A stretch of 64,000 bases of DNA from Burkholderia sp. Bp9143. Its GTDB lineage: Bacteria > Pseudomonadota > Gammaproteobacteria > Burkholderiales > Burkholderiaceae. Position 1 is the first letter of the stretch. Every line of letters starts with the position of its first letter. The notes under the pieces are model-generated. The model was not told the origin of the DNA. It saw only the letters and a list, made by a program, of their open reading frames with translations, and did no database searches. The stretch covers positions 124,001 through 188,000 of the forward strand of contig NZ_QTPO01000008.1 of the NCBI RefSeq assembly GCF_003853645.1. Direction: 5' to 3'. Shown here piece by piece: positions 44,115-54,593 of the stretch. The translations under genes and the position numbers were made by a program.

Positions 44115-44708
44115 ATGACGACGCTGAAGCAAACCCCTTCGCAGACGGTCGGCCCGTACTTCGCGTACGGCCTGTGCCCGCAGCAATACGACTACGACCT
44201 GAAGAGCCTGTTCACGCCGACGATCGCCACGCCGGACGCCGAAGGCGAGCACGTGCTGCTGGTCGGTCAGGTGTTCGACGGCGACGGCAACGTCGTCAGC
44301 GACGCGGTGCTCGAATTCACGCAGGTGGACGGCGCGGGCCGCTATCCCGCATCGCGTGACGACATCGCGAAGTCCGGCTTCACGGGCTTCGCACGCGTCG
44401 GCACGGGCACCGATGCGCAGCACCGCTTCGTCGTCCCGACGGTGAAGCCGGGCCGCATCGCCGACGACGAAGCACCGCACATCAACGTGACCGTGATGAT
44501 GCGCGGGATTCTGACCCACGCGTTCACCCGCGTGTATTTCGACGACGAAGCCGCGGCGAACGCGGCCGATCCGGTGCTGAACCTGGTGCCGGCCGAACGC
44601 CGCACGACGCTCGTCGCGAAGCGCGATGCGCAGCCGGGCCGGCCCGTCGTGTATCGCTTCGACATCCGCATGCAGGGGCCGGACGAGACCGTGTTCTTCG
44701 ACGTGTGA
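44115..44708 (+). CDS. pcaG: protocatechuate 3,4-dioxygenase alpha subunit
   Basis: The 197-residue protein opens with QTPSQTVGPYFAYGL, the hallmark start of PcaG, and carries HINVTVMMRGILTHAFTRVY in the C-terminal half. The alpha subunit has the same fold as PcaH but lacks the iron ligands; it pairs with PcaH to complete the active site. Stop-to-start spacing to pcaH is 3 bases and a strong terminator follows, so pcaHG form a two-gene unit. Confidence 0.97.
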   Translation: MTTLKQTPSQTVGPYFAYGLCPQQYDYDLKSLFTPTIATPDAEGEHVLLVGQVFDGDGNVVSDAVLEFTQVDGAGRYPASRDDIAKSGFTGFARVGTGTDAQHRFVVPTVKPGRIADDEAPHINVTVMMRGILTHAFTRVYFDDEAAANAADPVLNLVPAERRTTLVAKRDAQPGRPVVYRFDIRMQGPDETVFFDV

Positions 44709-44743
44709 CGCGCGAGCCGGCGCTGGCCGGCTGTGTTTGCACC

Positions 44744-44800
44744 AAACCGCCGCGTGGCGCGATACCAACAGGTATTACGCCACGCGGCGGTTTTCGTTTT
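44744..44800 (+). terminator. strong rho-independent terminator after pcaG
   Basis: A perfect 16-bp stem (44744-44759 with 44778-44793) is followed by TTTTCGTTTT. The loop contains a further small hairpin ATACC / GGTAT. This is one of the most stable hairpins in the window. Confidence 0.9.
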
Positions 44801-44998
44801 CGGGCCCCAACATTCGATGCCGTGCCGCACCACATCCGGTCTGCATCGCCAACGCCCATGGTTGACGGCTTGCGACCCCGTTCTCAAACGCGCGATTGAA
44901 ACGCATGCTGCGACAGCACATGAATCGTTCGGGCCGCACGATATCGTTTGCGCGTTATGCGGCGTATGCTTTGCTATCTGCCTATCACCGATGGAATT

Positions 44999-45069
44999 GA
45001 ATCGTAAAAAGCAACAATTTCACGATTCGATGCGCGAACGCTGCCCCGCTGGCTGGTCGCGCATTTTTT
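44999..45069 (+). ncRNA. candidate small RNA (structured 3' part)
   Basis: A hairpin GAATCGT / ACGATTC (44999-45028) with a 16-base A-rich loop is followed after 3 bases by a terminator hairpin GCGCGA / TCGCGC and a run of six T (45064-45069). No plus-strand gene precedes it after the pcaG terminator, so the terminator should close an independent transcript. The 5' end is unknown; TTGCGC with TGCTAT around 44949-44977 could be a weak promoter. Confidence 0.35.
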
Positions 45070-45088
45070 CTGACCGAGTGCCTTTAAG

Positions 45089-45123
45089 CGCGTCTGACCG
45101 AAACCTGGCAGGCGCGTTTTTTT
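45089..45123 (+). terminator. second plus-strand rho-independent terminator
   Basis: Stem CGCGTCTG / CAGGCGCG (one wobble pair) is followed by seven T. It backs up the terminator ending at 45069 and supports real transcription from the left. Confidence 0.65.
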
Positions 45124-45171
45124 CGTCCGCGCCCGAAGCATGGCGCCGCACGCGCCGCGCGTCCGCTCCGG

Positions 45172-46095
45172 CTAGCGGCGAACCTCCAGATACCGGCTCG
45201 GCGTTTCGCCGAGGATGCGGCGAAACGCCGACGTAAAGGCGCTCGCGCTCGCGTATCCGAGATCGAGCGCGACACGCGTCACCGGCTGCCCGTCGCTCAG
45301 GCGGGTAATCGCCGCCAGCATGCAGACCTGCTGACGCCACGCGGCGAAACTCACGCCGGTCTGCGCGCGGAACAGCCGCGTAAACGTGCGCCGGCTCACG
45401 CCCGCATCGGTTGCCACCTGGTCGAGATCGGCCGCGATCGACGGCGACGCGAACAGATGCCGACAGATCTTCGCGAGGCGCGCGTCGGCCGGCAGCGGCG
45501 CGTGCAGCGACAACCGCGGCATCGTCGCGATTTCGGCGACCAGCAGCGCCATCAGCTTGCCCGCCCGGCCGTCGACGTCGTACATCGCCGGCAGGTCGAT
45601 CGCATCGTCGATCAGCTGCCGCAAGAGCGGCGACACGCCGTACACGCCGCACTGGGCCGGCAGCCCCGCTGCCCGGGCCGCGTCTTCCGACACGAACGTG
45701 TTGAGCATCGTGACCGGCCCGGTCATCGTCATTTCGTGCCGTACGCCGGCCGGCACCCAGCACGCGCGCTGCGGCGGCACCAGCCAGTGGCCGTGCGGCG
45801 TCGACACGCTGATCGTGCCGCACGACGCGAACGCGAACTGCCCGCGCCCGTGCGCGCGCTCAGGAAACGTCGTACCCGCCGCGTAGTCGTTGGCGGTCAC
45901 CACGACGCTACGGGGAATGTGTTCGCAGGGATCCAGCAGCGTATTTCTCAAGGCCCGAATTCCATCATGAATGACCCGATATCGAAGGCGGGTCACCTTC
46001 GATCGGTCTACGATCCGCTCCGCGCTTGCGTGACCGGATGGCCGCAAGACCCGACGGCCGAATCGGCCGGATAGCGACTTCATCGGAGCGGACAT
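45172..46095 (-). CDS. AraC-family transcriptional regulator
   Basis: About 300 residues: an N-terminal cupin-type sensor (FPERAHGRGQFAFASCG, WLVPPQRACWVPAGVRHEM) and a C-terminal AraC double HTH (AADLDQVATDAGVSRRTFTR, then VTRVALDLGYASASAFTSAF and ILGETPSRYL). The start is uncertain: ATG 46095 or 46083, or GTG 45996, and none has a good ribosome site. Cupin-AraC proteins of this type often control a neighbouring exporter or their own gene. Its target here is not evident. Confidence 0.85.
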   Translation of the reverse strand: MSAPMKSLSGRFGRRVLRPSGHASAERIVDRSKVTRLRYRVIHDGIRALRNTLLDPCEHIPRSVVVTANDYAAGTTFPERAHGRGQFAFASCGTISVSTPHGHWLVPPQRACWVPAGVRHEMTMTGPVTMLNTFVSEDAARAAGLPAQCGVYGVSPLLRQLIDDAIDLPAMYDVDGRAGKLMALLVAEIATMPRLSLHAPLPADARLAKICRHLFASPSIAADLDQVATDAGVSRRTFTRLFRAQTGVSFAAWRQQVCMLAAITRLSDGQPVTRVALDLGYASASAFTSAFRRILGETPSRYLEVRR

Positions 46096-46160
46096 GCCCA
46101 ATACGTTTCATCGCGTGGGGGACGGCCGCCATCGCATCGGCGGCATCCGGTCGGCACGCG

Positions 46161-46988
46161 TCATCGCAGCATGAACGACATGGCCGACAGGCTGTTCAGC
46201 GTGCGCACCACGTGCTCGACCGACGGCCCGTCGAAGCGCAGCGTCACCGCGTCGACCCGCTCGAGCGACGGCAGCACGCAGAACAGATCGGCGAGCGCGG
46301 CCGTCTGCACGCGCAGCGTGCAAGCGGCCGGCGCGGGCCGATGCACGGTCGCGCGCCAGCCGGACGACAGCGCATGCGCGACCGTTTCGCGTGCGGCGAT
46401 CGCGATGCGCGCGCAGGACGCGGCCGGCGTGAGCGTGTCGCCGCTCGATGCGCCGCCGGCCGTCTTGACCGTCTCGAAACGCGCGTCCGGAAACAACGGC
46501 CGGGTTTCCTCGGCGAACACGTCGTCGCCCGACGCCAGCGCGACGTGCGCGCCGTATTCGCGCGCCAGCGCGCCGTACAGCCCGGCTTCGCCGAGTTCGA
46601 CGCCGTTCAGCCACACCTGCGTGAACGCGAAGCTGTTGATGGTGTGCGCAAGCACGCCGCGCGTCTGCGATTTCGCGTGAAAGCCGATCATGAACACGAG
46701 GTCGGGCTGCTGCTCGAGGCCCGCCATCATCCCCAGCGGGCGCGGCTTGCCGAGCACGACGCGTGCACGGGCATCGAGCCCGTCGGGCAGCAAGTTGCGA
46801 AAGCCGCCATGCGAATCGTTGACCCAGACGGCCTGCGCGCCGCCCGCGAACGCGCCTTCGATCGCCGCGTTCGCCTCGGCGGTCATCCAGCGGCGCGCGC
46901 GTTCGTATTCCGGATTACCGGCACGCGTCTGCTCGACGGCGAACACGCCGGCGACACCCTCGATGTCGGTCGAGATCAGAATCTTCAT
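46161..46988 (-). CDS. dppA: M55-family D-aminopeptidase (DppA-like)
   Basis: The 275-residue protein starts at ATG 46988, overlapping the preceding stop (ATGA). Metal- and catalysis-linked residues of B. subtilis DppA are visible: Asp8 and Glu10 in STDIEGVAG, His60 in VNDSHGG, His104 in GFHAKS and His115 in LAHTINS. DppA is a zinc-dependent decameric cytoplasmic enzyme that removes N-terminal D-amino acids from short peptides. It is the last gene of a peptide-import operon, fitting a role in using imported murein-type or D-residue peptides. Confidence 0.92.
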   Translation of the reverse strand: MKILISTDIEGVAGVFAVEQTRAGNPEYERARRWMTAEANAAIEGAFAGGAQAVWVNDSHGGFRNLLPDGLDARARVVLGKPRPLGMMAGLEQQPDLVFMIGFHAKSQTRGVLAHTINSFAFTQVWLNGVELGEAGLYGALAREYGAHVALASGDDVFAEETRPLFPDARFETVKTAGGASSGDTLTPAASCARIAIAARETVAHALSSGWRATVHRPAPAACTLRVQTAALADLFCVLPSLERVDAVTLRFDGPSVEHVVRTLNSLSAMSFMLR

Positions 46989-48067
46989 GAATGGATCGGA
47001 CTTCCTTCGTTGCCTTCGTTGAATAACCGATCGAGATCGGGCACCGCGTCGCGCAGCGATTGCCGCACGTGGCCGTCGCGGCCGGCCACGGTCACGGCCT
47101 GCAGCAGCGCGTCGGCGATCGCATGCTCGACGCTTTCGGCCGCGGCCATGAACAGCGGATCGAGCGCCGCATCGGCCACGAGGGCCGGCAGCGCGACGGT
47201 CGACGCGTCGTGCGCGATCGTGTATGCGGTGGAAAAGGCGAGCGCGATGTCGCCGCTGCCATGCCCGTAGACCGAGCCGGTGCGGGCGAGCCCCGCGCCG
47301 GCGCGGCGCGCAAGCCGCGACAGTTGCCTCGCGTCGAGCGGCGCATCGGTCGCGAGCAGCAGGATGATCGAGCCCTGCTCGGGCGCCGCCGCGTGCGCGT
47401 CCGCGGCGGCGCGCCGCTGCGCGACGACACGCCCGAGCGGCACGCCGCCGAGCGTCAGCATCGGCAGCCGCCCGAAATTCGCGAGCACGAGCGCGCCGAC
47501 CGTATATGGCCGGCCGGCCGCGACGGCCACGCGCGATGCGGAGCCGATCCCGCCCTTCAGGTCGAAACACGACATCCCGCGCCCGGCGCCCACCGCGCCA
47601 CGCGCGAAGTCGCGCGCCGCCGTGCGGCACGCGTCGTCGTAATGCGCGGCCGTCACCGCGAACGCCTGGATGTCGTTCAGATAGCCGTCGTTGCACTCGA
47701 ACACGAGCGGGTTGACGGTCGACCAGTCACGGCCGATGTGCGGATTCTCCGCGATCGCCGCGCGGATCTGTGCCTGCGCGACCGCGCCGACGCCGAACGT
47801 GTTGGTCAGCGCGATCGGCGTATCGAGCGTGCCGAGTTCGTCGACCTGCACGAGCCCGACGCTCTTGCCGAAGCCGTTGATCACGGCCGCGCCGGCCGGC
47901 ACCTTGCTGCGGTACAGGTCGCCCGGATGCGGCTTCACGACGGTGACGCCCGTCTGCACGTCGCCGGCATCGAGCGTCGCATGGCCGACCGTCACGCCCG
48001 GCACGTCGGCGATCGTGCCGCGCGGCCCGGCCGGCAGCGTCGCGGCCCACATCGGGACTGCACGCAT
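46985..48067 (-). CDS. P1-family peptidase (DmpA-like aminopeptidase)
   Basis: The 360-residue protein starts at ATG 48067, sharing one base with the permease stop (TGATG). It matches DmpA-type N-terminal nucleophile hydrolases: TIADVPGVTVGHATL, TGVTVVKPH, LTNTFGVG, SCFDLKGGIGSASR, and the autocleavage site Gly-Ser in EQGSIILLLATDAPL at about residue 233. Such enzymes cleave N-terminal residues from peptides, some with D-residue or beta-peptide preference. Its coupling to the importer and to DppA suggests sequential breakdown of imported peptides. Confidence 0.92.
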   Translation of the reverse strand: MRAVPMWAATLPAGPRGTIADVPGVTVGHATLDAGDVQTGVTVVKPHPGDLYRSKVPAGAAVINGFGKSVGLVQVDELGTLDTPIALTNTFGVGAVAQAQIRAAIAENPHIGRDWSTVNPLVFECNDGYLNDIQAFAVTAAHYDDACRTAARDFARGAVGAGRGMSCFDLKGGIGSASRVAVAAGRPYTVGALVLANFGRLPMLTLGGVPLGRVVAQRRAAADAHAAAPEQGSIILLLATDAPLDARQLSRLARRAGAGLARTGSVYGHGSGDIALAFSTAYTIAHDASTVALPALVADAALDPLFMAAAESVEHAIADALLQAVTVAGRDGHVRQSLRDAVPDLDRLFNEGNEGSPIHS

Positions 48068-48960
48068 CAGCGCCGCTCCAGCTTCGGGTCGAGCGCGTCG
48101 CGCAGCCCGTCGCCGAGCAGGTTGAACGCGAGCACGGTCAGGAAGATCGCGAGACTCGGGAAGATCGCGACGTGCGGCGCGGTCACCATGTCCGCGCGCG
48201 CCTCGTTGAGCATCGCGCCCCACTCCGGCGTCGGCGGCTGCGCGCCGAGCCCGAGGAACGACAGGCTCGCGGCCGTGATGATCGACGTGCCGATCCGCAT
48301 CGTGAAGTAGACGACGACCGACGACACGGTGCCCGGCAGGATGTGCCGCATGATGATCGTCCAGTCGGACGCGCCGATGCTGCGCGCGGCTTCCACGTAG
48401 GTCATGTGCTTGAGCATCAGCGTGTTGCCGCGCACGAGCCGCGCGAACGCCGGAATGCTGAAGATCGCGACCGCGCAGATCACGTTGATCATCCCGTTGC
48501 CGAGGATCGCGACCACGCCGATCGCGAGCAGGATCCCCGGGAACGCGAACAGCACGTCGGCCACGCGCATCGTGATGCGGTCCCACCAGCCTTCGTAGTA
48601 GCCGGCGAGCAGCCCGAAGAACGTGCCGATGAGCGCGCCGAGCGCGACCGAGAAGAAGCCGGCCGCGAGCGAGATGCGCGTGCCGGTGACGATCCGGCTG
48701 AAGATGTCGCGGCCGAGCGAGTCGACGCCGAACCAGTGCACGGCCGACGGCCCCGAATTCAGCGCCTCGTAGTCGAAATAGTTCTCCGGATCGAACGGCA
48801 CGATGTGCGGGCCGACGAACGCGAGCACGACGAGCGCCAGCACGAAGCCGCCGGCGACCAGCGCGACGGTCTGCTTGCGGAACTTGCGCCAGAATTCGCG
48901 CCACGGCGTGCGGATCGCGCTCGATGCGGCCGACGCCGCGGGCTGGACAGTCGCGTTCAT
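48067..48960 (-). CDS. gsiD: ABC dipeptide/glutathione permease (GsiD/DppC-like)
   Basis: The 297-residue inner-membrane protein has an N-terminal TM ([21 protein letters not shown]), the [19 protein letters not shown] signature and the permease EAA loop ([23 protein letters not shown]), then further TM segments. It pairs with the GsiC-like permease 13 bases upstream and the fused ATPase at 51654. It moves dipeptides or glutathione-like peptides into the cytoplasm. Confidence 0.94.
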   Translation of the reverse strand: MNATVQPAASAASSAIRTPWREFWRKFRKQTVALVAGGFVLALVVLAFVGPHIVPFDPENYFDYEALNSGPSAVHWFGVDSLGRDIFSRIVTGTRISLAAGFFSVALGALIGTFFGLLAGYYEGWWDRITMRVADVLFAFPGILLAIGVVAILGNGMINVICAVAIFSIPAFARLVRGNTLMLKHMTYVEAARSIGASDWTIIMRHILPGTVSSVVVYFTMRIGTSIITAASLSFLGLGAQPPTPEWGAMLNEARADMVTAPHVAIFPSLAIFLTVLAFNLLGDGLRDALDPKLERR

Positions 48961-48973
48961 GCGCGCCTCACTC

Positions 48974-49894
48974 TCACTTGAACCGGATGGTCGGGTTGAT
49001 GACCGCGTACAGCACGTCGACGGTCAGGTTGATCAGGATGAACTCGAGCGAGAACAGCAGCACGATCGCCTGGATTACCGGGTAATCGCGCATCGTCACC
49101 GCATCGACCAGCAGGCGCCCGAGCCCCGGCCAGTTGAACACGGCCTCGACGACGATCGAGCCGCCGAGCAGGAAGCCGAACTGCAGCCCCATCATCGTGA
49201 CGACCGGGATCATCGCGTTGCGCAGGCAGTGCTTGAGCACGACCATCGGCTCGTGCACGCCCTTGGCGCGCGCGGTGCGCACGTAGTCCTCGTTGAGCAC
49301 CTCGACGAACGACGCACGCGTGAAGCGCGCCATCACGGCCGCGACCGCGGCGCCGAGCGTCAGCGACGGCAGCACGTAGCTCTTCCACGTGCCGTCCGGC
49401 ACGACCGGCAGCCAGCCGAGCTTCACCGAGAAGATCTCCATCAGCAGCATGCCGAGCGCGAACGCCGGAAACGAGATGCCCGACACCGCGATCGTCATCC
49501 CGAGGCGGTCGGGCCAGCGGTTGCGCCATACCGCCGACGCGATCCCGATCGCCATCCCGAACGCCGTCGCCCAGACCATGCTGACGAGCGTCAGCAGCAG
49601 CGTCGGCATGAAGCGCTCGCCGATCTCGGTCGACACCGGCCGCTTGCTGCGCGTCGACGTCCCGAAATCGCCGTGCGCGATCTTCACGAAGAAGTTCGCG
49701 AACTGCGCGGGCAGCGGCCGGTCGAGCCCGAGATCGGCGCGCACGAGCGCGACCGTCGCGTCGTCGGCTTCCGGGCCTGCCGCGAGCCGTGCCGGGTCGC
49801 CCGGCAGCAGGTGCACGAACAGGAACACCAGCACCGCGACGATCGCGAGCGTGGGCAGCAGGCCGAACAGGCGTTTGACGAGAAAATTCAGCAT
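48974..49894 (-). CDS. gsiC: ABC dipeptide/glutathione permease (GsiC/DppB-like)
   Basis: The 306-residue permease starts with a TM segment ([26 protein letters not shown] in part), has [14 protein letters not shown] and the EAA loop [18 protein letters not shown], then six TM in all, with the C-terminal [19 protein letters not shown] end. Membrane partner of the GsiD-like protein. A stem-loop between it and gsiB may lower permease expression relative to the binding protein. Confidence 0.94.
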   Translation of the reverse strand: MLNFLVKRLFGLLPTLAIVAVLVFLFVHLLPGDPARLAAGPEADDATVALVRADLGLDRPLPAQFANFFVKIAHGDFGTSTRSKRPVSTEIGERFMPTLLLTLVSMVWATAFGMAIGIASAVWRNRWPDRLGMTIAVSGISFPAFALGMLLMEIFSVKLGWLPVVPDGTWKSYVLPSLTLGAAVAAVMARFTRASFVEVLNEDYVRTARAKGVHEPMVVLKHCLRNAMIPVVTMMGLQFGFLLGGSIVVEAVFNWPGLGRLLVDAVTMRDYPVIQAIVLLFSLEFILINLTVDVLYAVINPTIRFK

Positions 49895-49914
49895 GGGGCA
49901 CCGATCGAATCAGC

Positions 49915-49940
49915 GCGCCGGCAGCTTGCGCCGCCGGCGC
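49915..49940 (-). other. stem-loop after gsiB (mRNA stabiliser or attenuator)
   Basis: An 8-bp stem GCGCCGGC / GCCGGCGC with a 10-base loop lies about 20 bases after the gsiB stop and before gsiC. Such intra-operon hairpins often give excess binding protein over permease. No T-run, so readthrough is expected. Confidence 0.45.
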
Positions 49941-49961
49941 CGCACAGCGGGCAAACCGCCG

Positions 49962-51524
49962 TCATTTCACCGAGATTTCGTCGAAGTTGAACGAACCGTC
50001 CGGCATCACGTACATGCCGTGCAGGCGCTTGTTGCGCGCATAAACGATCTTCTCCTGCACCAGGAAGATCCACGGCGCGTCGGCCCACACCTGCTTCTGC
50101 GCATCGGCATACAGGGTGGCCTTCTTCGCGCGGTCGGTCGTCTCCAGCGCCTTCGCGAGATCGTCGTCGACGGCACCGTTCTTGTAGTACGCGGTGTTGT
50201 AGAGCTTCGGCGGCACCGACGTGGACGCGAGCAGCGGCGACAGCGCCCAGTTCGCCTCGCCCGTCGAGGCCGACCAGCCGCTGTAGTACATCCGTACCGG
50301 TGCGGTCGCCGGATCCTGCGCGCTCTCGACCTTCGCGACCCGCTCGCCGGCCTCGAGCGCCTGCACCTGCACCTTCACACCGACCTGCGCGAGCTGCTGC
50401 TGGACGAACTGGATCAGCTTCTGCGCCGTCGAATGGTTGTACGCGGACCAGAGCGTCGACTCGAAGCCGTTCGGATAACCGGCCTCCTTCAGCAGCGCGC
50501 GCGCCTTCGCCGGATCGTACGGCCAGGGTCCGAGCTTGGTCGCATATTCGACGCCCACCGGAGCAACACCCGTCTGCGGGGTCGCGTAGCCGGCGAACAC
50601 GACCTTCGCGAGCGCTTCCTTGTTGACCGCGTAGTTCAGCGCTTCACGCACCTTCGGATTGTCGAACGGCTTCTTCTGCGTGTTCAGCGAGATGTAGCGC
50701 TGGATGATCGACGGCCGCTCGATCAATTCGACTTTCGGGTTGCTCTTCAGGTCGGCCGCCTGCTCGAACGGAATCGTGAACGCGAAATCCGCCTCGCCGG
50801 TCTTGAGCAGCGCTGCGCGCGTGTTGTTGTCGACCACCGGCTTCCAGTCGATCGAATCGACCTTCGGATAGCCCTTCTTCCAGTAGCCGGCAAACTTCTT
50901 CACCTTCATGTCGTCGGTCTGCTTCCATTCGACGAACTCGAACGGGCCCGTGCCGACCGGATGCAGCGACACGTCGTGCCCCCACTTCTTCAGCGCGGCG
51001 GGCGAAATCATCACCGCCGACGGGTGCGCGAGCGTGTTGATGAAAGCGGAGAACGGCTCGTGCAGCGTGAACCGCACCGTCATCGGATCGACCACCTCGG
51101 TCTTCTCGATCACGCGGAACAGCCCGTAACGCTTCAGCTTGTTCGCCGGATCGGTCACGCGGTCGAAGTTCGCCTTCACCGCGGCGGCGTTGAAATCGGT
51201 GCCGTCGTGGAACTTCACGCCCGGACGCAGCTTGACCGTGTATGTCTTCGCATCGGGGCTGGCTTCATAGCTCGTCGCGAGCACGTTCACGAGCTTCATG
51301 TCCTTGTCGAAGCCGAACAGCCCTTCGTAGAAGGACTTGACGACGGCTTGCGACACCGTGTCGTTCGCGTCGTACGGGTCCATCGTCGTGAACGTCGAGT
51401 ACACGGCGACCACGACGTTCTGTTGCGCGAACGCGGGCGCCGCGACCGACAGCGCGAGCGCGCCGGCTCCCGCAGCGAGGAACGCGCGCGGACGGAACAT
51501 CGGGAACGAATGCGGCTTGTTCAT
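49962..51524 (-). CDS. gsiB: periplasmic dipeptide/glutathione-binding protein (GsiB-like)
   Basis: The 520-residue protein starts at ATG 51524 behind AGGAG. A signal peptide ([21 protein letters not shown]) is followed by the family 5 solute-binding fold: [47 protein letters not shown] and [14 protein letters not shown]. It is closest in character to GsiB among peptide-binding proteins. The operon context (isoaspartyl peptidase plus D-peptidases) argues that unusual small peptides may be its ligands. Confidence 0.93.
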   Translation of the reverse strand: MNKPHSFPMFRPRAFLAAGAGALALSVAAPAFAQQNVVVAVYSTFTTMDPYDANDTVSQAVVKSFYEGLFGFDKDMKLVNVLATSYEASPDAKTYTVKLRPGVKFHDGTDFNAAAVKANFDRVTDPANKLKRYGLFRVIEKTEVVDPMTVRFTLHEPFSAFINTLAHPSAVMISPAALKKWGHDVSLHPVGTGPFEFVEWKQTDDMKVKKFAGYWKKGYPKVDSIDWKPVVDNNTRAALLKTGEADFAFTIPFEQAADLKSNPKVELIERPSIIQRYISLNTQKKPFDNPKVREALNYAVNKEALAKVVFAGYATPQTGVAPVGVEYATKLGPWPYDPAKARALLKEAGYPNGFESTLWSAYNHSTAQKLIQFVQQQLAQVGVKVQVQALEAGERVAKVESAQDPATAPVRMYYSGWSASTGEANWALSPLLASTSVPPKLYNTAYYKNGAVDDDLAKALETTDRAKKATLYADAQKQVWADAPWIFLVQEKIVYARNKRLHGMYVMPDGSFNFDEISVK

Positions 51525-51653
51525 TTTGTCTGGCTCCTGTGGATGATTCGGTAACGCGTGGTGGAAATCGCGGCGTGACTGCATCCGCTCGGGAAAATGA
51601 CGCCGTTGCCTGGCGCGTGCGCAGCTGCGGTCCATATGCGCCTCGCCGTGCAA

Positions 51654-53576
51654 TCAATACGCGCCGCCGACGCGATGCGTCGCGACGTAGTGATCGGGGC
51701 CGACCGCGACGAGCGGCGCGACGACCGGCTCGTCGCCGGCCGCGCGGATCGGGCTCGGAATCTCGTCCGCGGCGAGCTGGCGCGGTGCATGCCGGCGCGC
51801 GGGGTCGGCCACCGGCACCGCGCTCATCAGCTTCCTCGTGTACGGATGCTGCGGCGCCTCGAACACCGCACGGCGCGGGCCGATCTCGACGATCTGGCCG
51901 AGATACATCACCGCGACCCGATGGCTGATGCGCTCGACGACGGCCATGTCGTGCGAGATGAACAGATACGCGACGCCGAGCTCGCGCTGCAGGTCGAGCA
52001 TCAGGTTCACGATCTGCGCCTGCACGGACACGTCGAGCGCGGACACCGATTCATCGGCGATCACGACCTTCGGATTCAGCGCGAGCGCGCGCGCGATGGC
52101 GATCCGCTGGCGCTGGCCGCCCGAGAATTCGTGCGGATAGCGGCGCGCGGACTCAGGCGGCAGGCCGACCTTGTCGAGGAGCCAGTCGACGCGCGCCTGC
52201 GCTTCGCGGCCGCTCGCGACGCCGTGCACGAGCAGCGGCTCCATGATCGAGAAGCCGACCGTCAGGCGCGGGTTCAGCGACGCGAACGGATCCTGGAAGA
52301 TGAACTGGATGTTCCGGCGCAGCGCCTGCAGGTCATGGCCCTTCAGCGCGCTGATGTCGCGGCCGTCGAATTCGATCGAGCCGCTCTGCGATTCGACGAG
52401 GCGCAGCAGCGAGCGGCCGGTGGTCGACTTGCCGCAGCCCGATTCGCCGACGAGCGCAAGCGTCTCGCCCGCGCGCAGTTCGAAGCTCACGCGCTCGACC
52501 GCGTGCACGTACTGCGACACACGGCCGAACACGCCGCTCTTCACCGGAAAGCGCGTGACGAGATCGCGCACGCGCAGGATCGGCGGTGCGGCCGGATCGA
52601 CATGCGGCTGCCCGGCGGCGGGGGTCGCGGCCGCATCGCGCGCGTCGTTCGCGGCAGGCGCCGGCGCGGCGGCACTCGCGCCGTCCACCTTCAGCAGCGG
52701 GAATTTCTCGGGGATATCGGTGCCGTGCATCGAGCCGAGCCGCGGCACGGCCGCGAGCAGCGCACGCGTGTAGCGATGCGCGGGCGTCGCGAAAATGCGC
52801 TCGGACTCGCCCTCCTCGACCTTCTCGCCGCGATACATCACGAGCACGCGATCGGCCACTTCGGCAACCACGCCCATGTCGTGCGTGATGAAGATCACGC
52901 CCATGTTCATTTCGTCCTGCAGGCCGCGGATCAGTTGCAGGATCTGCGCCTGGATCGTCACGTCGAGCGCGGTGGTCGGTTCGTCGGCGATCAGGAGCGC
53001 GGGCCGGCACGACAGCGCCATCGCGATCATCACACGCTGCCGCATCCCGCCGGACAACTGGTGCGGATAGCGCGCGAACACGCGGCGCGCCTCCGGAATG
53101 CGCACGAGATCGAGCAGCCGCAACGCTTCCGCGCGCGCTTCCGTCGGGCTCTTCGACTGGTGCAGCGCGATCGCCTCGCTGATCTGGTCGCCGACCGTAA
53201 ACACCGGGTTCAGCGACGTCATCGGCTCCTGGAAGATCATCGCGATGTCCGCACCGCGGATCCCGCGCATCGTCGCGGCGCTCGCCTGCGCGAGGTCGAC
53301 GACAGCACCGCCTCGGCGCCGCAACGCGATCCGGCCGCTCGTGATCTCGCCGCCGCCGTGCTCGACGAGCCGCATCAGCGCGAGCGACGTGACCGACTTG
53401 CCGGAGCCCGATTCGCCGACGATCGCAAGCGTCTCGCCGCGATCGACGTGAAACGACACGTTGCGCACCGCGTCGAACGTCGCGTGTTCGCGGCGGAACA
53501 CGACCGACAGGTCGTCGACGGCGATGACACGCTGTTCCGGCAGCACCAGCGCGGACGGGGTTCGGCTCGAAGTCAT
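51654..53576 (-). CDS. gsiA: fused double ABC ATPase for dipeptide import (GsiA-like)
   Basis: The 640-residue protein contains two complete ABC ATPase domains, as in GsiA: Walker A GESGSGKS with signature LSGGMRQR in the first half, and GESGCGKS with [15 protein letters not shown] in the second. Each is followed by the oligopeptide-transporter C-extension ([12 protein letters not shown] at the end). It energises the GsiC/GsiD permeases. The 129-base gap to gsiB contains no gene. Confidence 0.95.
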   Translation of the reverse strand: MTSSRTPSALVLPEQRVIAVDDLSVVFRREHATFDAVRNVSFHVDRGETLAIVGESGSGKSVTSLALMRLVEHGGGEITSGRIALRRRGGAVVDLAQASAATMRGIRGADIAMIFQEPMTSLNPVFTVGDQISEAIALHQSKSPTEARAEALRLLDLVRIPEARRVFARYPHQLSGGMRQRVMIAMALSCRPALLIADEPTTALDVTIQAQILQLIRGLQDEMNMGVIFITHDMGVVAEVADRVLVMYRGEKVEEGESERIFATPAHRYTRALLAAVPRLGSMHGTDIPEKFPLLKVDGASAAAPAPAANDARDAAATPAAGQPHVDPAAPPILRVRDLVTRFPVKSGVFGRVSQYVHAVERVSFELRAGETLALVGESGCGKSTTGRSLLRLVESQSGSIEFDGRDISALKGHDLQALRRNIQFIFQDPFASLNPRLTVGFSIMEPLLVHGVASGREAQARVDWLLDKVGLPPESARRYPHEFSGGQRQRIAIARALALNPKVVIADESVSALDVSVQAQIVNLMLDLQRELGVAYLFISHDMAVVERISHRVAVMYLGQIVEIGPRRAVFEAPQHPYTRKLMSAVPVADPARRHAPRQLAADEIPSPIRAAGDEPVVAPLVAVGPDHYVATHRVGGAY

Positions 53577-53603
53577 GCGAAGGTCTCCTCGTACGATCCG
53601 GAA

Positions 53604-54593
53604 TCAGGCCGCATCGTCGCGATAAATGCCGACCACGGGCGTCTCGCCGACGCGCGCGTAGCCGCGATACATCCCTTCCGTGTTGAACGGCATCGCGACG
53701 TTGCCGTGCGCGTCGACCGCGACGATCCCGCCGCGCCCTGCCAGGCGCGGCAGCTTGTTCATCACGACGTCGTGCGCGGCGTCGGCGAGCGACGCGCCGC
53801 GATAGGCCATCTGCGCGGCCACGTCATGCGCGGTCGCGAGCCGGATGAACATCTCGCCGGTGCCCGTCGCGGATACCGCGCAGGTCGCGTCGTCCGCATA
53901 GCAGCCGGCGCCGATGATCGGCGAATCGCCGACGCGTCCGGGCTGCTTGTTCGTGATGCCGCCGGTCGACGTCGCCGCCGCGACATGGCCGTGCATGTCA
54001 CACGCGACCGCGCCGACCGTGCCGTGCTTGCGGTCGGGATCGAGCGGCTCGGCCGGCTGCCCGGCGCCGAACGAGAAGGTCGCGGCATCGTGATCGAGCA
54101 TCGTGCCGGCGGCCGCCGCGCGCGCCTTGAGCCACTGCGCACGACGCGCTTCGGTGTCGAAGTAGCCGGGCTCGGCGAGTTCGAGGCCCTGTGCGGCCGC
54201 GAACGCGTCGGCGCCCGCGCCCGCGAACAGCACGTGCTCGCTCGCCTCCATCACGCGCCGTGCGGCGAGGACCGGATTGCGCACGCGGGTCGCGCAGCAG
54301 ATCGCGCCGGCCGCGAGCGTCGTGCCGTCCATCACCGCCGCGTCGAGTTCGTGCTTGCCTTCGGCCGTATAGACGGCGCCGCGCCCGGCGTTGAACAGCG
54401 GACAGTCTTCAAGCATCCGCACCGCGACGGTGACGGCATCGAGCGCGCTGCCGCCGTCGGCGAGCACCTGTTGCGCGGCCTGCAGGATCGCGGTGAGTTC
54501 GGCGCGGTACTGGCGTTCGGTATCGGTGTCCATCGCATCGCGCAGGATCGTGCCTGCACCGCCATGAATCGCGACGATCGCGGGTGAAGTCAT
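53604..54593 (-). CDS. iaaA: isoaspartyl peptidase / L-asparaginase (IaaA-like Ntn-hydrolase)
   Basis: The 329-residue protein starts at ATG 54593 (ATGA overlap with the regulator stop). It has AIVAIHGGAGTI at the N-terminus, NAGRGAVYTAEG, and the autoproteolytic Thr192 in RKHGTVGAVACD, followed by ATSTGGITNKQPGRVGDSPI, the plant-type asparaginase signature. It cleaves isoaspartyl dipeptides that arise from aged proteins. In E. coli iaaA likewise precedes gsiABCD. Activation requires cleavage to alpha and beta chains. Confidence 0.94.
   Translation of the reverse strand: MTSPAIVAIHGGAGTILRDAMDTDTERQYRAELTAILQAAQQVLADGGSALDAVTVAVRMLEDCPLFNAGRGAVYTAEGKHELDAAVMDGTTLAAGAICCATRVRNPVLAARRVMEASEHVLFAGAGADAFAAAQGLELAEPGYFDTEARRAQWLKARAAAAGTMLDHDAATFSFGAGQPAEPLDPDRKHGTVGAVACDMHGHVAAATSTGGITNKQPGRVGDSPIIGAGCYADDATCAVSATGTGEMFIRLATAHDVAAQMAYRGASLADAAHDVVMNKLPRLAGRGGIVAVDAHGNVAMPFNTEGMYRGYARVGETPVVGIYRDDAA

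Larger units (their letters stand above)
44801..45171. other. intergenic region between pcaG and the AraC regulator gene
   Basis: No protein gene fits here. The second half is A+T-richer and holds a stem-loop plus two plus-strand terminators, described separately as a candidate small RNA. The first half (44801-44940) shows nothing definite. Confidence 0.5.
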
